The notes beneath the pieces were generated by a model. It did no database searches and was not told the origin of the DNA. It worked only from the letters and a program-made list of their open reading frames with translations. Both the position numbers and the translations under genes were made by a program. Positions 56,721 through 64,000 of a stretch of 64,000 nt of DNA are shown here, one piece after another (the stretch's first letter is position 1; every line of letters begins with the position of its first letter). The DNA is from WTJY01 sp045105475 (lineage in GTDB: Bacteria; Chloroflexota; Anaerolineae; Promineifilales; Promineifilaceae): NCBI GenBank assembly GCA_045105475.1, contig JBGCDP010000037.1, forward strand, positions 1-64,000, given 5' to 3'.

Positions 56721-57431
56721 CTAAGGGAACAATCGGCGGCTTTTGATTTCAGCGACTGAATCATCAACATAATGATAAAGCTTTGCAGGGCGCCCTTCTC
56801 CTTCTTTTGTTTTTTGTCCAGTTTCCTCGATGACTCCGGCTGCTAGAATTTTGCGACGGAAGTTACGCTTGTCTAGGGGCTCGTCTAAAACGACTTCATA
56901 TGCCTGCTGTAGCTGTGTTAGGGTGAACTGATCGGGTAGAAGTTCAAAACCAACCGAAGTGTATTCAAGTTTGTATTTAAGTCTCTGGTGGGCATATTCA
57001 ACGATTTTTTTGTGGTCAAAGGCGAGGTCTGGCAATGATTTCAGGGAATACCATTTTGCGGCTCCTTTTAGTTCTGCTTGGTCAACCTGTATAGCTACTG
57101 ACTCATAAGGGACAAGTGCAAAGTAGGCAACGGTCACGATGCGCATGCGTGGGTCACGATCAATATCGCCAAATGTAAACAGTTGCTCTGTATAAACGGC
57201 CGTTACACCGGTTTCTTCAGCTAACTTTCGGGCGGCCGCATCTTCTAAAGACTCATTATTTTGCACAAAACCACCAGGTAAAGCCCAAACTTCCTGATAG
57301 GGTGCATGTTGACGGCGTACCAACAACGCATGCAGGTCATTATTATTCAATGCAAAAATAACGACATCAACAGTAATTGCCGGTCTGTCATGCTCTGGAG
57401 GAGTAAACCCGATATCTTGATCATTATCCAT
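56721..57431 (-). CDS. nrtR: NrtR-type Nudix/winged-helix regulator
   Basis: A 236-residue protein. The Nudix domain (residues 15-155) opens TVDVVIFALNNNDLHALLVR and carries GGFVQNNESLEDAAARKLAEETG; the consensus R-E-U-x-E-E reads RKLAEE, so one catalytic Glu is replaced by Lys and hydrolysis is unlikely. The C-terminal winged helix (about 160-236, FTLTQLQQAYEVVLDEPLDK RNFRR and RPAKLYHY) is as in NrtR, the ADP-ribose-responsive repressor of NAD biosynthesis. No NAD gene is next to it, so its targets are elsewhere. It converges with the DnaQ-WYL gene 17 bp away. Confidence 0.86.
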   Translation of the reverse strand: MDNDQDIGFTPPEHDRPAITVDVVIFALNNNDLHALLVRRQHAPYQEVWALPGGFVQNNESLEDAAARKLAEETGVTAVYTEQLFTFGDIDRDPRMRIVTVAYFALVPYESVAIQVDQAELKGAAKWYSLKSLPDLAFDHKKIVEYAHQRLKYKLEYTSVGFELLPDQFTLTQLQQAYEVVLDEPLDKRNFRRKILAAGVIEETGQKTKEGEGRPAKLYHYVDDSVAEIKSRRLFP

Positions 57432-57571
57432 AAATCGATTTTAATCTTTTAAGATAATACATGCCAAAACTCCGTGTGAGAAACGATGATTCATGCTGAT
57501 ATTTTGATAGACAACTGAGGAAAGTATCGTTTTTCTTGGATGTAGGGTATCAGCCTGATAAAATCCCCTCA

Positions 57572-58195
57572 ATGACTAAGCGGACTAATACAGAATGGCT
57601 TGAATTACTCAAAGGAGAACCGGATGAAACGGCTCTTCTTGACTTACGTGAACTCCTTATAAGAGGGTTGCGTTACACTTTATCCAGCCGCTTGAACACA
57701 AATCTTGATGCAATCATAGAAGATTTTGTACAAGAAAGTTTACTCAAGATTCTGGATAAGATCGATACATTTCGTGGGGAAAGCCAGTTTACAACATGGG
57801 CTCAAAAAATAGCGGTGCGTGTGGCTTTAACCGAGTTGAGGCGTAGGCGCTGGCGAGATTCATCATTAGATGAGATGACAACCTCACGTGATGGGGAGTC
57901 TTTTTTTGAGCCGAAGATTATGTCGGACCCAAGCCCAACCCCCGAAAACAGGACAACCCGATCAGGGATGATTGCATTAATTCAAAACCTTATTGTTGAA
58001 GAATTAACTGAACGGCAAAGAAAAGCGATGACCTTGGTCATGCTGGAGGGGGTCCCGCTGGAGCAAGCGGCTGAGCAACTAGGCACAAATCGAAATGCGC
58101 TTTATAAACTTATTCACGATGCTCGGGTCAGGCTAAAGAAGAAGCTGACAGAAAGGGGAATGACTTCTGAAGATGTGCTCTCAGTTTTTGAATAA
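57572..58195 (+). CDS. ECF-type RNA polymerase sigma factor
   Basis: A 207-residue sigma-70 family factor from the ATG at 57572; a TTG 36 bp upstream is possible but unsupported. Region 2 is IIEDFVQESLLKILDKIDTF with RGESQFTTWAQKIAVRVALT, and region 4 is LTERQRKAMTLVMLEGVPLE followed by QAAEQLGTNRNALYKLIHDA and RVRLKKKL. Regions 1 and 3 are absent, as in ECF factors. The region-4 recognition helix is canonical. The gene for a zinc-finger anti-sigma follows 144 bp downstream, so activity is probably held by it. No CGGCCG copies occur in this stretch. Confidence 0.92.
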   Translation: MTKRTNTEWLELLKGEPDETALLDLRELLIRGLRYTLSSRLNTNLDAIIEDFVQESLLKILDKIDTFRGESQFTTWAQKIAVRVALTELRRRRWRDSSLDEMTTSRDGESFFEPKIMSDPSPTPENRTTRSGMIALIQNLIVEELTERQRKAMTLVMLEGVPLEQAAEQLGTNRNALYKLIHDARVRLKKKLTERGMTSEDVLSVFE

Positions 58196-58339
58196 GGGGA
58201 ATTTATGACGGTTCTGAGACTTTTTCATTCTAATTGCGTTAGGCTTTTCACACTAATTTCGCATGACTTAAGTTCCTGAAAAGTAAGACACTTTTAGACC
58301 GTAGCGTCATAAAGGTCAGTGCAGTAGAGGTAAATAATA

Positions 58340-58642
58340 ATGTCAACAATCATGAATCGGGTTAAAGAGTTTATTCAGCGTGTGCTGGGACAAACGTCAA
58401 AACCTGAACAAAAGAAAGAAGAAATAGTAAAAGGCCTAGTCAAAGCTTTGGATATGACCCAAGACAGGGAGCTTGCATGCGAAGAAGTCTTTGATGTCAT
58501 TGATCAGTATGCGGAACTTGTCGCTAATGGTGATGCTCCTGAAAAGGTGATGCCTTTGGTCCAGCATCATCTTGTGATGTGTGGTCACTGTCGCGAAGAA
58601 TTTGAAATGCTTCTTGATATGTTAAATGTAGAAGCTGCTTAA
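58340..58642 (+). CDS. Zinc-binding anti-sigma factor (ZAS-like), soluble
   Basis: A 100-residue protein with a zinc-anti-sigma motif: C47 in ELACEEVFDVIDQYAEL and H77-x3-C81-x2-C84 in HHLVMCGHCREEFEM. The four helices correspond to the anti-sigma domain fold that sequesters ECF sigma factors. No membrane segment is present, so it is cytoplasmic; release might depend on redox or zinc state. The N-terminal 30 residues are Lys-rich and amphipathic. Gene order (sigma, then anti-sigma) is the usual arrangement. A terminator follows. Confidence 0.82.
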   Translation: MSTIMNRVKEFIQRVLGQTSKPEQKKEEIVKGLVKALDMTQDRELACEEVFDVIDQYAELVANGDAPEKVMPLVQHHLVMCGHCREEFEMLLDMLNVEAA

Positions 58643-58662
58643 CTTTTTGGCTTATTAACTGT

Positions 58663-58690
58663 AAGGGTTCTCAAGAAATTGGGAGCCCTT
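58663..58690 (+). terminator. Terminator of the sigma/anti-sigma unit
   Basis: AAGGGTTCTC pairs with GGGAGCCCTT including two G-U pairs, followed by a seven-T run. Confidence 0.85.
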
Positions 58691-58693
58691 TTT

Positions 58694-58741
58694 TTATCCC
58701 ACATATATCCCACATTATTTTGTGGGATATATGTGGGATAA
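58694..58741. repeat. 20-bp perfect inverted repeat made of four TATCCCACA units
   Basis: Left arm TTATCCCACATATATCCCAC and right arm GTGGGATATATGTGGGATAA pair perfectly; each arm holds two tandem copies of TATCCCACA. It lies between two conventional terminators, so it is probably a protein-binding array or an extra structural element rather than a terminator itself. Confidence 0.7.
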
Positions 58742-58749
58742 GGTTAAAC

Positions 58750-58789
58750 AAAAAAGCGGCATTGGAAAATTTCCAATGCCGCTTTTTTT
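58750..58789. terminator. Bidirectional terminator after cspA
   Basis: AAAAAGCGGCATTGGAAA pairs with TTTCCAATGCCGCTTTTT, with long A- and T-runs. It serves the minus-strand cspA gene and can back up the sigma/anti-sigma terminator. Confidence 0.93.
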
Positions 58790-58831
58790 GTATGCTTTTG
58801 AAAACTTTGCAGAGTAAACTGCGTAACTTAC

Positions 58832-59050
58832 CTATTTTGAGTGTGGAATCACGCTCTGGGCCTGTGGCCCTTTGCCTTGATCTATTTCAACGTATTCAAC
58901 TGGGTCGCCTTCAAAAAGATTGCGATATCCTTCGCCTTCAATTGCTGAAAAGTGAACAAATACCTCAGAACCACCATCTTGTGGGTCGATAAATCCATAT
59001 CCTTTTACGCGGCTAAACCATTTTACAATGCCGTTCTTTTTATCATCCAT
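58832..59050 (-). CDS. cspA: Cold shock protein (CSD-type)
   Basis: A 72-residue cold-shock-domain protein from the ATG at 59050, preceded by GGAGG. RNP1 is KGYGFIDP and RNP2 is VFVHFSAI, the nucleic-acid-binding strands; GIVKWFSRVKG precedes them. It binds single-stranded RNA or DNA and melts structure in messages. A start further upstream is open but lies outside the conserved fold. The 5' leader may carry cold-responsive structure, though I could not identify one. The gene ends 42 bp before a bidirectional terminator. Confidence 0.94.
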   Translation of the reverse strand: MDDKKNGIVKWFSRVKGYGFIDPQDGGSEVFVHFSAIEGEGYRNLFEGDPVEYVEIDQGKGPQAQSVIPHSK

Positions 59051-59432
59051 AGCTACTGCGCCTCCGAATCCCGCGGATTCTTGCCTGTAATCTGATCGAT
59101 AGAGCATGTGGCTTAAGCTTGATTTTTATTAGGCTTAAACCTTTTTTTTATTTTCAAGAGACAGTAGTCAGGCTTTAATGGGCATCAACTGTTCATCAAG
59201 ATGATCAGGGAAATCTCAATGAGCTATGTTCCGCATAATGAACTACAAGCATGACTTAATGTCTACTGTAAATCATTTAACTATGGATCAATATGGAGGT
59301 CTATCAAGACTGCGTGAAATTTTTTTAGAGAGGGTATTCAATGGTCTTACTAAACATGGGTTATGTTGTCTAGCAGGCAGAAAGCTGTAGGACTTCCTTT
59401 TCAGAGGGCGATAATCATGGCTCTTTGGGTAT
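59051..59432. other. 382-bp intergenic region, no gene seen
   Basis: Between cspA and a GNAT gene, both on the minus strand. No open frame with a ribosome binding site, no strong hairpin. It presumably holds the cspA promoter and leader. Confidence 0.4.
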
Positions 59433-60164
59433 TTATCGGGCGCGAACTTCGTACATTAATTGACGATATCCACTGTCGCGGAAACCGATTAGCTTAGCCA
59501 GTTCAATTGAGGCGTAATTCGTTTCATTAACGGCATAGATCGGCCGTCGGCCGGTTTCGATTAGATGGCGTGTTAATGCACTCACAACGCTTTTGGCTAG
59601 CCCTTTTCGTCGATATTCAGACCAAGTACGAACAGCTATTTCCGCAAATTTAGGCGTCATCCAATTGACCCCTGCACTCGAGACCGTTGTCCGCTGGCCA
59701 TTTATGCTTCGATTAATAACATAACGTGGATAGTCGCTGCTATCATCCTTAGTCACAAAAATATTGATGATCGGTTCTGGCAAGCCAGCTGGAAAAGTAT
59801 AAAGCTCAAGTTTTTGATCTGCTTTGACGTCGTAAACTGCCCGAATTAAATGATCATACTGTAAGGGGCAAACGATAAAGGCTTCGGCACCTGATGGCAG
59901 CGCTTTTTTAAGAATATGAGCACTCGTGTCAAGGTCATGGATCGGTAAGCGGGCTGTTATTAGGGGGCGGAAAAGATCAATACCCGTGCGTGAAATTGCG
60001 GCATAGCCTACAGTTTTATCGGGATTGTCTTCTTCAGAATGGATAATGAGTGAAGTACGCTCAGCTTCATGATAGTAGGCATAGTAAGTTGCCATCGCAT
60101 CGGCCGGATTGTTCTCATCAAGTAGCATGCGAATGGCATGGCGTTTACTGGCAAGTGACATCAT
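59433..60164 (-). CDS. GNAT-family acetyltransferase
   Basis: A 243-residue protein. The C-terminal about 90 residues are a GNAT core: AEIAVRTWSEYRRKGLAKSV carries the acetyl-CoA R-x-x-G-x-A loop, and NETNYASIELAKLIGFRDSG closes it. The N-terminal part (to about 135) is a second, divergent GNAT-like half, including VGYAAISRTGIDLF. The acceptor is unknown. It stands alone on the minus strand. Two overlapping CGGCCG-type sites (CGGCCGTCGGCCG) lie in it near 59540. Confidence 0.83.
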   Translation of the reverse strand: MMSLASKRHAIRMLLDENNPADAMATYYAYYHEAERTSLIIHSEEDNPDKTVGYAAISRTGIDLFRPLITARLPIHDLDTSAHILKKALPSGAEAFIVCPLQYDHLIRAVYDVKADQKLELYTFPAGLPEPIINIFVTKDDSSDYPRYVINRSINGQRTTVSSAGVNWMTPKFAEIAVRTWSEYRRKGLAKSVVSALTRHLIETGRRPIYAVNETNYASIELAKLIGFRDSGYRQLMYEVRAR

Positions 60165-60316
60165 ATAGGTTTAGGTTGAATATCCATTGATATATTTAGT
60201 GGTTGACGGAAAGTTTACCATACACTAATTCATCGGTCTTTTGACCGATATGTTTATATACAGATTTAATTTGTGTGTTTAGGCTGTTTGCTTTTAGGCT
60301 AGCAAATATAGTTGAA

Positions 60317-60916
60317 TTAGCTAAAGCTATTGACAACAAGTTCAACTAACGGGACCCCTTCAAAACGGATCCAAGCGATGACGCCGAAAATAAGAGGGAG
60401 GGCGGAAACTTGAGAGAATAGCTTCATATTGCCAAAAAAGCCTTTTAGCAAAATCTCTTCATCATCCGGCCGTAAGCGACGTTGTTTTTCACTATACCAA
60501 ACCCAAATCGTCATCGTTAAGAACGGGACCATTGAATAGGCTAAGAATGGCACGAGCCACTCCTCTGGTAAAGAAGTTTGGGTCTGAGGAAAGAGCCAAA
60601 ACAGAAGAAAAATACATCCCATATGTACCAACTGGTCCACAAGGTAGGCTAGAAATTGAAACCTAGTATTGACCTGTAATTTTGCTAAATCAACTGTGAA
60701 ATGCAGTAAAAACAGGAGCAATAACAAGAGCCAATTGCGTAAAAAGCCAAGTTGCAAAAGCATCCCGGTAATAAGAATATGGATGGCTACGTGTACAGCA
60801 AGTCCAAGAAATCCGCCACTCGTTTTTAGTTTATAGATTGAGTCAGTCTGAAGCGCATAATCCCCGATGACGTGTGTCAATAGAAGGAGAGCCAAAGCTT
60901 CTGGTAAAAGGGCCAT
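60317..60916 (-). CDS. DUF3307 membrane protein
   Basis: A 199-residue polytopic membrane protein with about five helices. The N-terminus matches DUF3307: LLLLTHVIGDYALQTDSIYK followed by LKTSGG and AVHVAIHILITGMLL, with the conserved H-x-x-x-D-(F/Y)-x-x-Q and H-x3-H patterns. These histidines suggest a metal or catalytic site within the membrane. The family is of unknown function, sometimes next to phage-response or SatD-like regulators; nothing of that kind is adjacent here. It starts 395 bp before the next gene. Confidence 0.85.
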   Translation of the reverse strand: MALLPEALALLLLTHVIGDYALQTDSIYKLKTSGGFLGLAVHVAIHILITGMLLQLGFLRNWLLLLLLFLLHFTVDLAKLQVNTRFQFLAYLVDQLVHMGCIFLLFWLFPQTQTSLPEEWLVPFLAYSMVPFLTMTIWVWYSEKQRRLRPDDEEILLKGFFGNMKLFSQVSALPLIFGVIAWIRFEGVPLVELVVNSFS

Positions 60917-61311
60917 AGGTGAGCGTTGTGTATTAGGGTTTAGTTTTCTCTTGATCCCTAACTGTGAATCCTAACACGCTTATGAAGTAAGTCTGTATAC
61001 AAAAAAGCACTTCTGTGTTAAGCGATTTACACAAATGCAAAATGCCAGTAAACGGAACGGAAACAAGTATGGGAAATTATGTTAAAAGCAACAATTGCTG
61101 TCGTTTGAAACATAATAAGCTTGGCTTTCAAATTTTGGCCGCTAATAGAATATAGAGAGCCTATAGTAGTCAATGCGATACTCATCTTGGCTCCAATCGT
61201 TTCCTTTATTTCTTTTAAAATTATCCACCCAAAATCAGCCAAATCAATAGACGGTTAACCAGCGTCACTACTTATCGGATTGCTCTATCGATTTAATTTG
61301 CTTACCACCCT
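60917..61311. other. 395-bp intergenic region, no supported gene
   Basis: A 71-codon frame at 61027-61242 (minus) has a TTG start, no ribosome binding site and no family resemblance, so I do not call it. No clear terminator or structured RNA is visible. Confidence 0.4.
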
Positions 61312-62811
61312 TTACTGAATTGCAGTCTCGCGAGCAAGCTGTGTCTCACGAAAGGTGCGAACTCGATTTTTACCTTTAGAGGTTAAAAGGACTGTGTTTT
61401 CTTGGATGTGTACAAAATTTCGAGTTTGTAGCTGGTTGATCAGACGTTTCGTTTTGCGTGGAGACCAGCGAAAATGGTCATAAAGAGTTTCCACAGCTAG
61501 CTCACTCTGCTCTCTGTGGGTTCCTTCGTGATTGTTGATATGGGCTAACAAGACTTGGTTGTCGAATCGTTGCTGCTGTTGCTGACGGCGTAATAAGGTA
61601 GAAACGAGGCCATATTTGGGTGAAAAAATCCAGCAAACCACAAAGAAGAAGAAAATCATGAGCACCATTGATGCTGAAATTGAGGAATTCCATTCTTCTA
61701 ATAGCCCTAAATTAAAGAGCCTATTAAGCGTTGCTAAAACTGAATCGATTTGAATTAGACCCAGGAAACTGCCGCGTGCGAGATCGTATCCAAAATAGGC
61801 GCCGGCGGCTCCGATACCAGAACTATAAATGAGCATACGGGATAGATTGTCTGTTAGCAGATAAGCTGCGGCCGGTGGAATGATGAAAAAGGCGATAACT
61901 AAGATCGATCCAACCGCTTCAAATGCCCCAACCGCAACTAGGCTCACGATAACCATAAGTGAGTAATTGAGCATCGCCGGTCGAAAACCTAACGCGGCCG
62001 CTAACGCTGGATCGAATGTGGATAACTTTAGTTCTTTGAAGAAGAAGGTAACAAAGAACACTGTGATAATGGTAATCAGGACCATCACCGTAATCGATTT
62101 GGGCCAGAAAACGAGGATCGGTTCTGTATCTACAAATCCAGCCTGCCACGCTTGGGCCGGTGAATATATTCGGCAGTTGTCACATCGCTCAACAAAGATA
62201 GCACCTTCATCACGTGGACTGATCGCTTCTTCTCGGCAGTTTGTGCACTGGCGCGAAATTTCAGCCCGAGGATCATCTTCAGTGATTATCACCGTCTCAC
62301 AATTGTCTAGGCAGTGACTGTTCGTGTCTGCCCATGCGACCCCAATCTCACCAATCATGACAGCGTCTTCGTCCATGTGCACGTCTTGTACATATCGGGA
62401 AACGATAATAACGGCTAAAGCGAAAAGGAGTGGGAATGCCAGCCCAAGTGCTGCGTCTTGTTTAACGAGACCTGACTTGTAAATGGCTTCAGTCAGTACA
62501 ACTGTGGCTACGCCAGCCAGCGATGCACCGATAATGAGCCAAGGTGAGTTTAGGTCGGGAGCTTGATTGAACAGGCCGGTTAAAACCAAAAACGCAATCA
62601 CGATGCCAAGGAGCACCGTATGGCTGATGGCATCGCTTGTGAGTGACATGCCGCGCAGTAGTAAAAAGGTGCCTAAAAGAGCGCCTGAAACGGCTATGAG
62701 ACTGCCGATGATGGTTGCTGTGTTTTGTGGGTCACGGAGGAAAGCATTTAAGTCAACCCTGTTGACAAAAGTGAGCAGAAAGTTAATTAAATATTCTTCG
62801 AGTTGAAACAT
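61312..62811 (-). CDS. Metal ABC transporter permease (ABC-3) with Cys-rich insert and C-terminal winged helix
   Basis: A 499-residue permease of the ZnuB/MntB/SitD type with about eight membrane helices. It is unusual in two ways. After DVHMDEDAVMIGEIGVAW an extra loop (about residues 160-235) carries six cysteines as three pairs (C167/C171, C189/C192, C210/C213), like a small zinc-ribbon module. After residue about 405 it has a soluble winged-helix domain (LLAHINNHEGTHREQSELAV ... SPRKTKRLINQLQTRNF). It imports Mn, Zn or Fe with an ATPase and binding protein not in this window. The Cys-rich insert might sense or hand over metal. Its ATG overlaps the preceding permease's stop (TAATG), so the two are translationally coupled. 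Confidence 0.9.
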   Translation of the reverse strand: MFQLEEYLINFLLTFVNRVDLNAFLRDPQNTATIIGSLIAVSGALLGTFLLLRGMSLTSDAISHTVLLGIVIAFLVLTGLFNQAPDLNSPWLIIGASLAGVATVVLTEAIYKSGLVKQDAALGLAFPLLFALAVIIVSRYVQDVHMDEDAVMIGEIGVAWADTNSHCLDNCETVIITEDDPRAEISRQCTNCREEAISPRDEGAIFVERCDNCRIYSPAQAWQAGFVDTEPILVFWPKSITVMVLITIITVFFVTFFFKELKLSTFDPALAAALGFRPAMLNYSLMVIVSLVAVGAFEAVGSILVIAFFIIPPAAAYLLTDNLSRMLIYSSGIGAAGAYFGYDLARGSFLGLIQIDSVLATLNRLFNLGLLEEWNSSISASMVLMIFFFFVVCWIFSPKYGLVSTLLRRQQQQQRFDNQVLLAHINNHEGTHREQSELAVETLYDHFRWSPRKTKRLINQLQTRNFVHIQENTVLLTSKGKNRVRTFRETQLARETAIQ

Positions 62812-64000
62812 TAGGTTGCTTGCTCCTCTAATTTTTGTTCGAGTTTGGCAACGGCCGATTCTGACAGCAATGAACGAATATCTTGATGTCGATCTTCTGC
62901 GATAAGTGGCAAATCAAGCGTTTCGTTATATTGCCTATATATGTCCCAAAGCAGTACGTTGTGGTATTGACGAGAGGCAAATTCTGCTCCAGTTTGCGTT
63001 AACTGCCAGTCATCTCCTTTTTGCTGAACATGCCCATCACGTAGCAGTTGCTGCAGTCCTATCTTGACGACATTACCGCTGACACCAGCCAAGAACGACT
63101 CCGGCACTGCGGTCTCCATCGATCCATGATCATAGGCATAGTGAAACAAATCATTGAGTACTGTGCGGGCTGCAAAACGTTGTTTGTCACCCCGCTGACG
63201 CAGTAGACGCCAGACCAAGCCACGGCCGGGTGCAAAGCCAATCGAGATTACGACAATTAAGAATGCAACTACAATGATCATGGGTCCGGTTGGGACATCT
63301 GTGTCTACCGCACTGATGATTGCCCCTGTTCCACCTGAAAATGCACCAAAAACCGCTGCTAAAATCACCATTTGTGTTAGTTTGTTTGTCCATTGGCGAG
63401 CGGCAATGCCAGGGGCAATAAGCATGCCGACCATAAGGATCACACCAGCTAACTGCAGCCCAAGCACAATAGCGACTACGATTAAGGTCGAAAGGAGTGT
63501 GCTAAATAGATTGACGCGGAATCCGTTGGCACCCGCAAATTCACTATCGAATGTAATGAGCTTGAACTCTTTCCAAAATAGCGCCATCACCACAAATGCT
63601 GCTAGCCCTACAATGGCGATTAGCTGAACATCTTGCTCTACAATGGCGGCCGCTTGACCAAAAATGAAGGTGTCTAGACCTGCCTGACTGGCATCGGGGC
63701 GAGCTTGAATATAAGCGAGCAGGGCGATTCCGGCCGCAAACCAAGCTGCAAGCACGATGCCCATCGCGGTGTCTTGCTTAATACGCGTCGTTTTGGTGAC
63801 AGAGCTAATAAACTGCACCCCAAGCCAGCTAGCAATAGCTGCCCCAATTAGTAAATAGCCCAGTTGTCTCCCCGCTAACAGGAAGGCGATTGCTACCCCT
63901 GGTAAAGCTGCATGGGATAGGGCATCACCCATTAGGCTTTGTTGGCGCAAAACAGCGAAGCAGCCGAGCACGCCACTTACGACTCCTAACAAAGAGCCGC
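62811..64000 (-). CDS. Metal ABC transporter permease (ABC-3) with C-terminal winged helix, 5' end beyond right edge
   Basis: The 3' part of a permease paired with the next gene. The visible protein (about 396 residues) lacks the start; its sequence begins inside the first membrane helix (GSLLGVVSGVLGCFAVLRQQ) and continues with SLMGDALSHAALPGVAIAFL, the ABC-3 hallmark. About seven more helices follow to residue 260. The C-terminal about 120 residues form a winged-helix-like soluble domain (LAGVSGNVVKIGLQQLLRDG) as seen in MntC-type permeases related to DtxR effector modules. The stop overlaps the next gene's ATG. The upstream partner genes (ATPase, binding protein) are expected to lie just right of the window. 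Confidence 0.9.
   Translation of the reverse strand, partial: GSLLGVVSGVLGCFAVLRQQSLMGDALSHAALPGVAIAFLLAGRQLGYLLIGAAIASWLGVQFISSVTKTTRIKQDTAMGIVLAAWFAAGIALLAYIQARPDASQAGLDTFIFGQAAAIVEQDVQLIAIVGLAAFVVMALFWKEFKLITFDSEFAGANGFRVNLFSTLLSTLIVVAIVLGLQLAGVILMVGMLIAPGIAARQWTNKLTQMVILAAVFGAFSGGTGAIISAVDTDVPTGPMIIVVAFLIVVISIGFAPGRGLVWRLLRQRGDKQRFAARTVLNDLFHYAYDHGSMETAVPESFLAGVSGNVVKIGLQQLLRDGHVQQKGDDWQLTQTGAEFASRQYHNVLLWDIYRQYNETLDLPLIAEDRHQDIRSLLSESAVAKLEQKLEEQAT

Larger units (their letters stand above)
1..64000. repeat. Dispersed highly iterated palindrome CGGCCG (about 187 copies)
   Basis: The 6-bp palindrome CGGCCG recurs through the whole window. A hand count gives about 36, 27, 30, 26, 35 and 25 copies in successive 10-kb blocks and 8 in the last 4 kb; the count may be off by several. 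At about 47-48% GC roughly 11-12 are expected. Copies fall in all three codon phases (Ser-Ala, Gly-Arg, Arg-Pro and similar pairs), in genes on both strands, and in intergenic DNA (for example 7282-7287 and 47863-47868). Two overlapping pairs (CGGCCGGCCG) lie near 43138 and 52459. Long copy-free stretches exist at about 24.4-26.8 and 57.2-59.5 kb. The nearest precedent is HIP1 (GCGATCGC) of cyanobacteria. A link to a DNA methyltransferase reading GGCC or CGGCCG is inference. Confidence 0.9.

Noticed and set aside
61027..61242. 71-codon open frame on the minus strand
   Set aside because: TTG start without a ribosome binding site, hydrophobic but unlike any family, in an otherwise featureless spacer.

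Overview
Organism. This is a chromosomal window of moderate GC, roughly 47-48% by eye. It is gene-dense and has no phage, IS element, CRISPR array or rRNA/tRNA gene that I can see. Several features fit Chloroflexota (an Anaerolineae/Caldilineae-like member) best: groESL under CIRCE operators, a LexA with Gram-positive-type boxes (CGAAC-N4-GTTC), an endonuclease-type MutL, a small SWIM zinc-finger protein, a SpoU methylase with an N-terminal zinc ribbon, GIN-domain and pre-peptidase-like lipoproteins, and many GT4-type sugar enzymes. That placement is inference; no ribosomal marker is present to settle it.

The most striking signal is genome-wide. The palindrome CGGCCG occurs about 187 times by my hand count, about one per 340 bp. 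About a dozen would be expected by chance. It occurs on both strands, in all reading frames, in most genes and some intergenic DNA, and in both arms of one terminator. This resembles the Highly Iterated Palindrome HIP1 of cyanobacteria, with a different core.

Layout. 0-7 kb: a YccF-type membrane protein (cut by the left edge), two amidohydrolases divergent from a GPH-type symporter (a likely scavenging unit), a cytochrome P450 and RidA. 7-13 kb: a P-loop protein, a flavin disulfide oxidoreductase, a TPR protein, and groES-groEL with a promoter flanked by two CIRCE-like sites. 13-22 kb: a ribbon-helix-helix/LuxR regulator behind a LexA-type box, a ParB-like/universal-stress fusion, a homocysteine methyltransferase-like protein, a membrane dipeptidase, a kinase-like gene broken by an in-frame amber codon, a SpoU methylase, asnS and an NAD-binding epimerase-like protein. 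22-30 kb: a surface/exopolysaccharide region with two GT4 glycosyltransferases, a TylF-type methyltransferase, a sulfotransferase, a pyruvyl transferase-like protein, a repeat-built secreted protein and a lipoprotein. 30-38.6 kb: a heterodimeric ABC exporter, a large lipoprotein, a membrane protein and a GIN-domain lipoprotein, the last two each preceded by a 41-bp repeat. 38.7-47 kb: a two-component system with a GNAT enzyme, a SWIM protein, a compact small transcript, trmD, a phosphodiesterase, a DUF3253-like protein and a large membrane glycosyltransferase-like protein. 47-54 kb: lexA (autoregulated), a peptide-type binding lipoprotein, a small HTH protein, a candidate small RNA, a second membrane glycosyltransferase-like protein and mutL. 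54-64 kb: a secreted protein, a DnaQ-WYL fusion, an NrtR-like regulator, an ECF sigma/anti-sigma pair, cspA, a GNAT enzyme, a DUF3307 protein, and two metal ABC permeases with C-terminal winged helices (the second cut by the right edge).

How it works together. DNA damage (lexA, a second LexA-type box, mutL), heat shock (CIRCE-groESL), envelope construction (sugar transfer, sulfation, methylation, lipoproteins, exporters) and metal uptake are the main themes. Convergent gene pairs are usually separated by strong bidirectional hairpin terminators, some belonging to small repeated sequence families.
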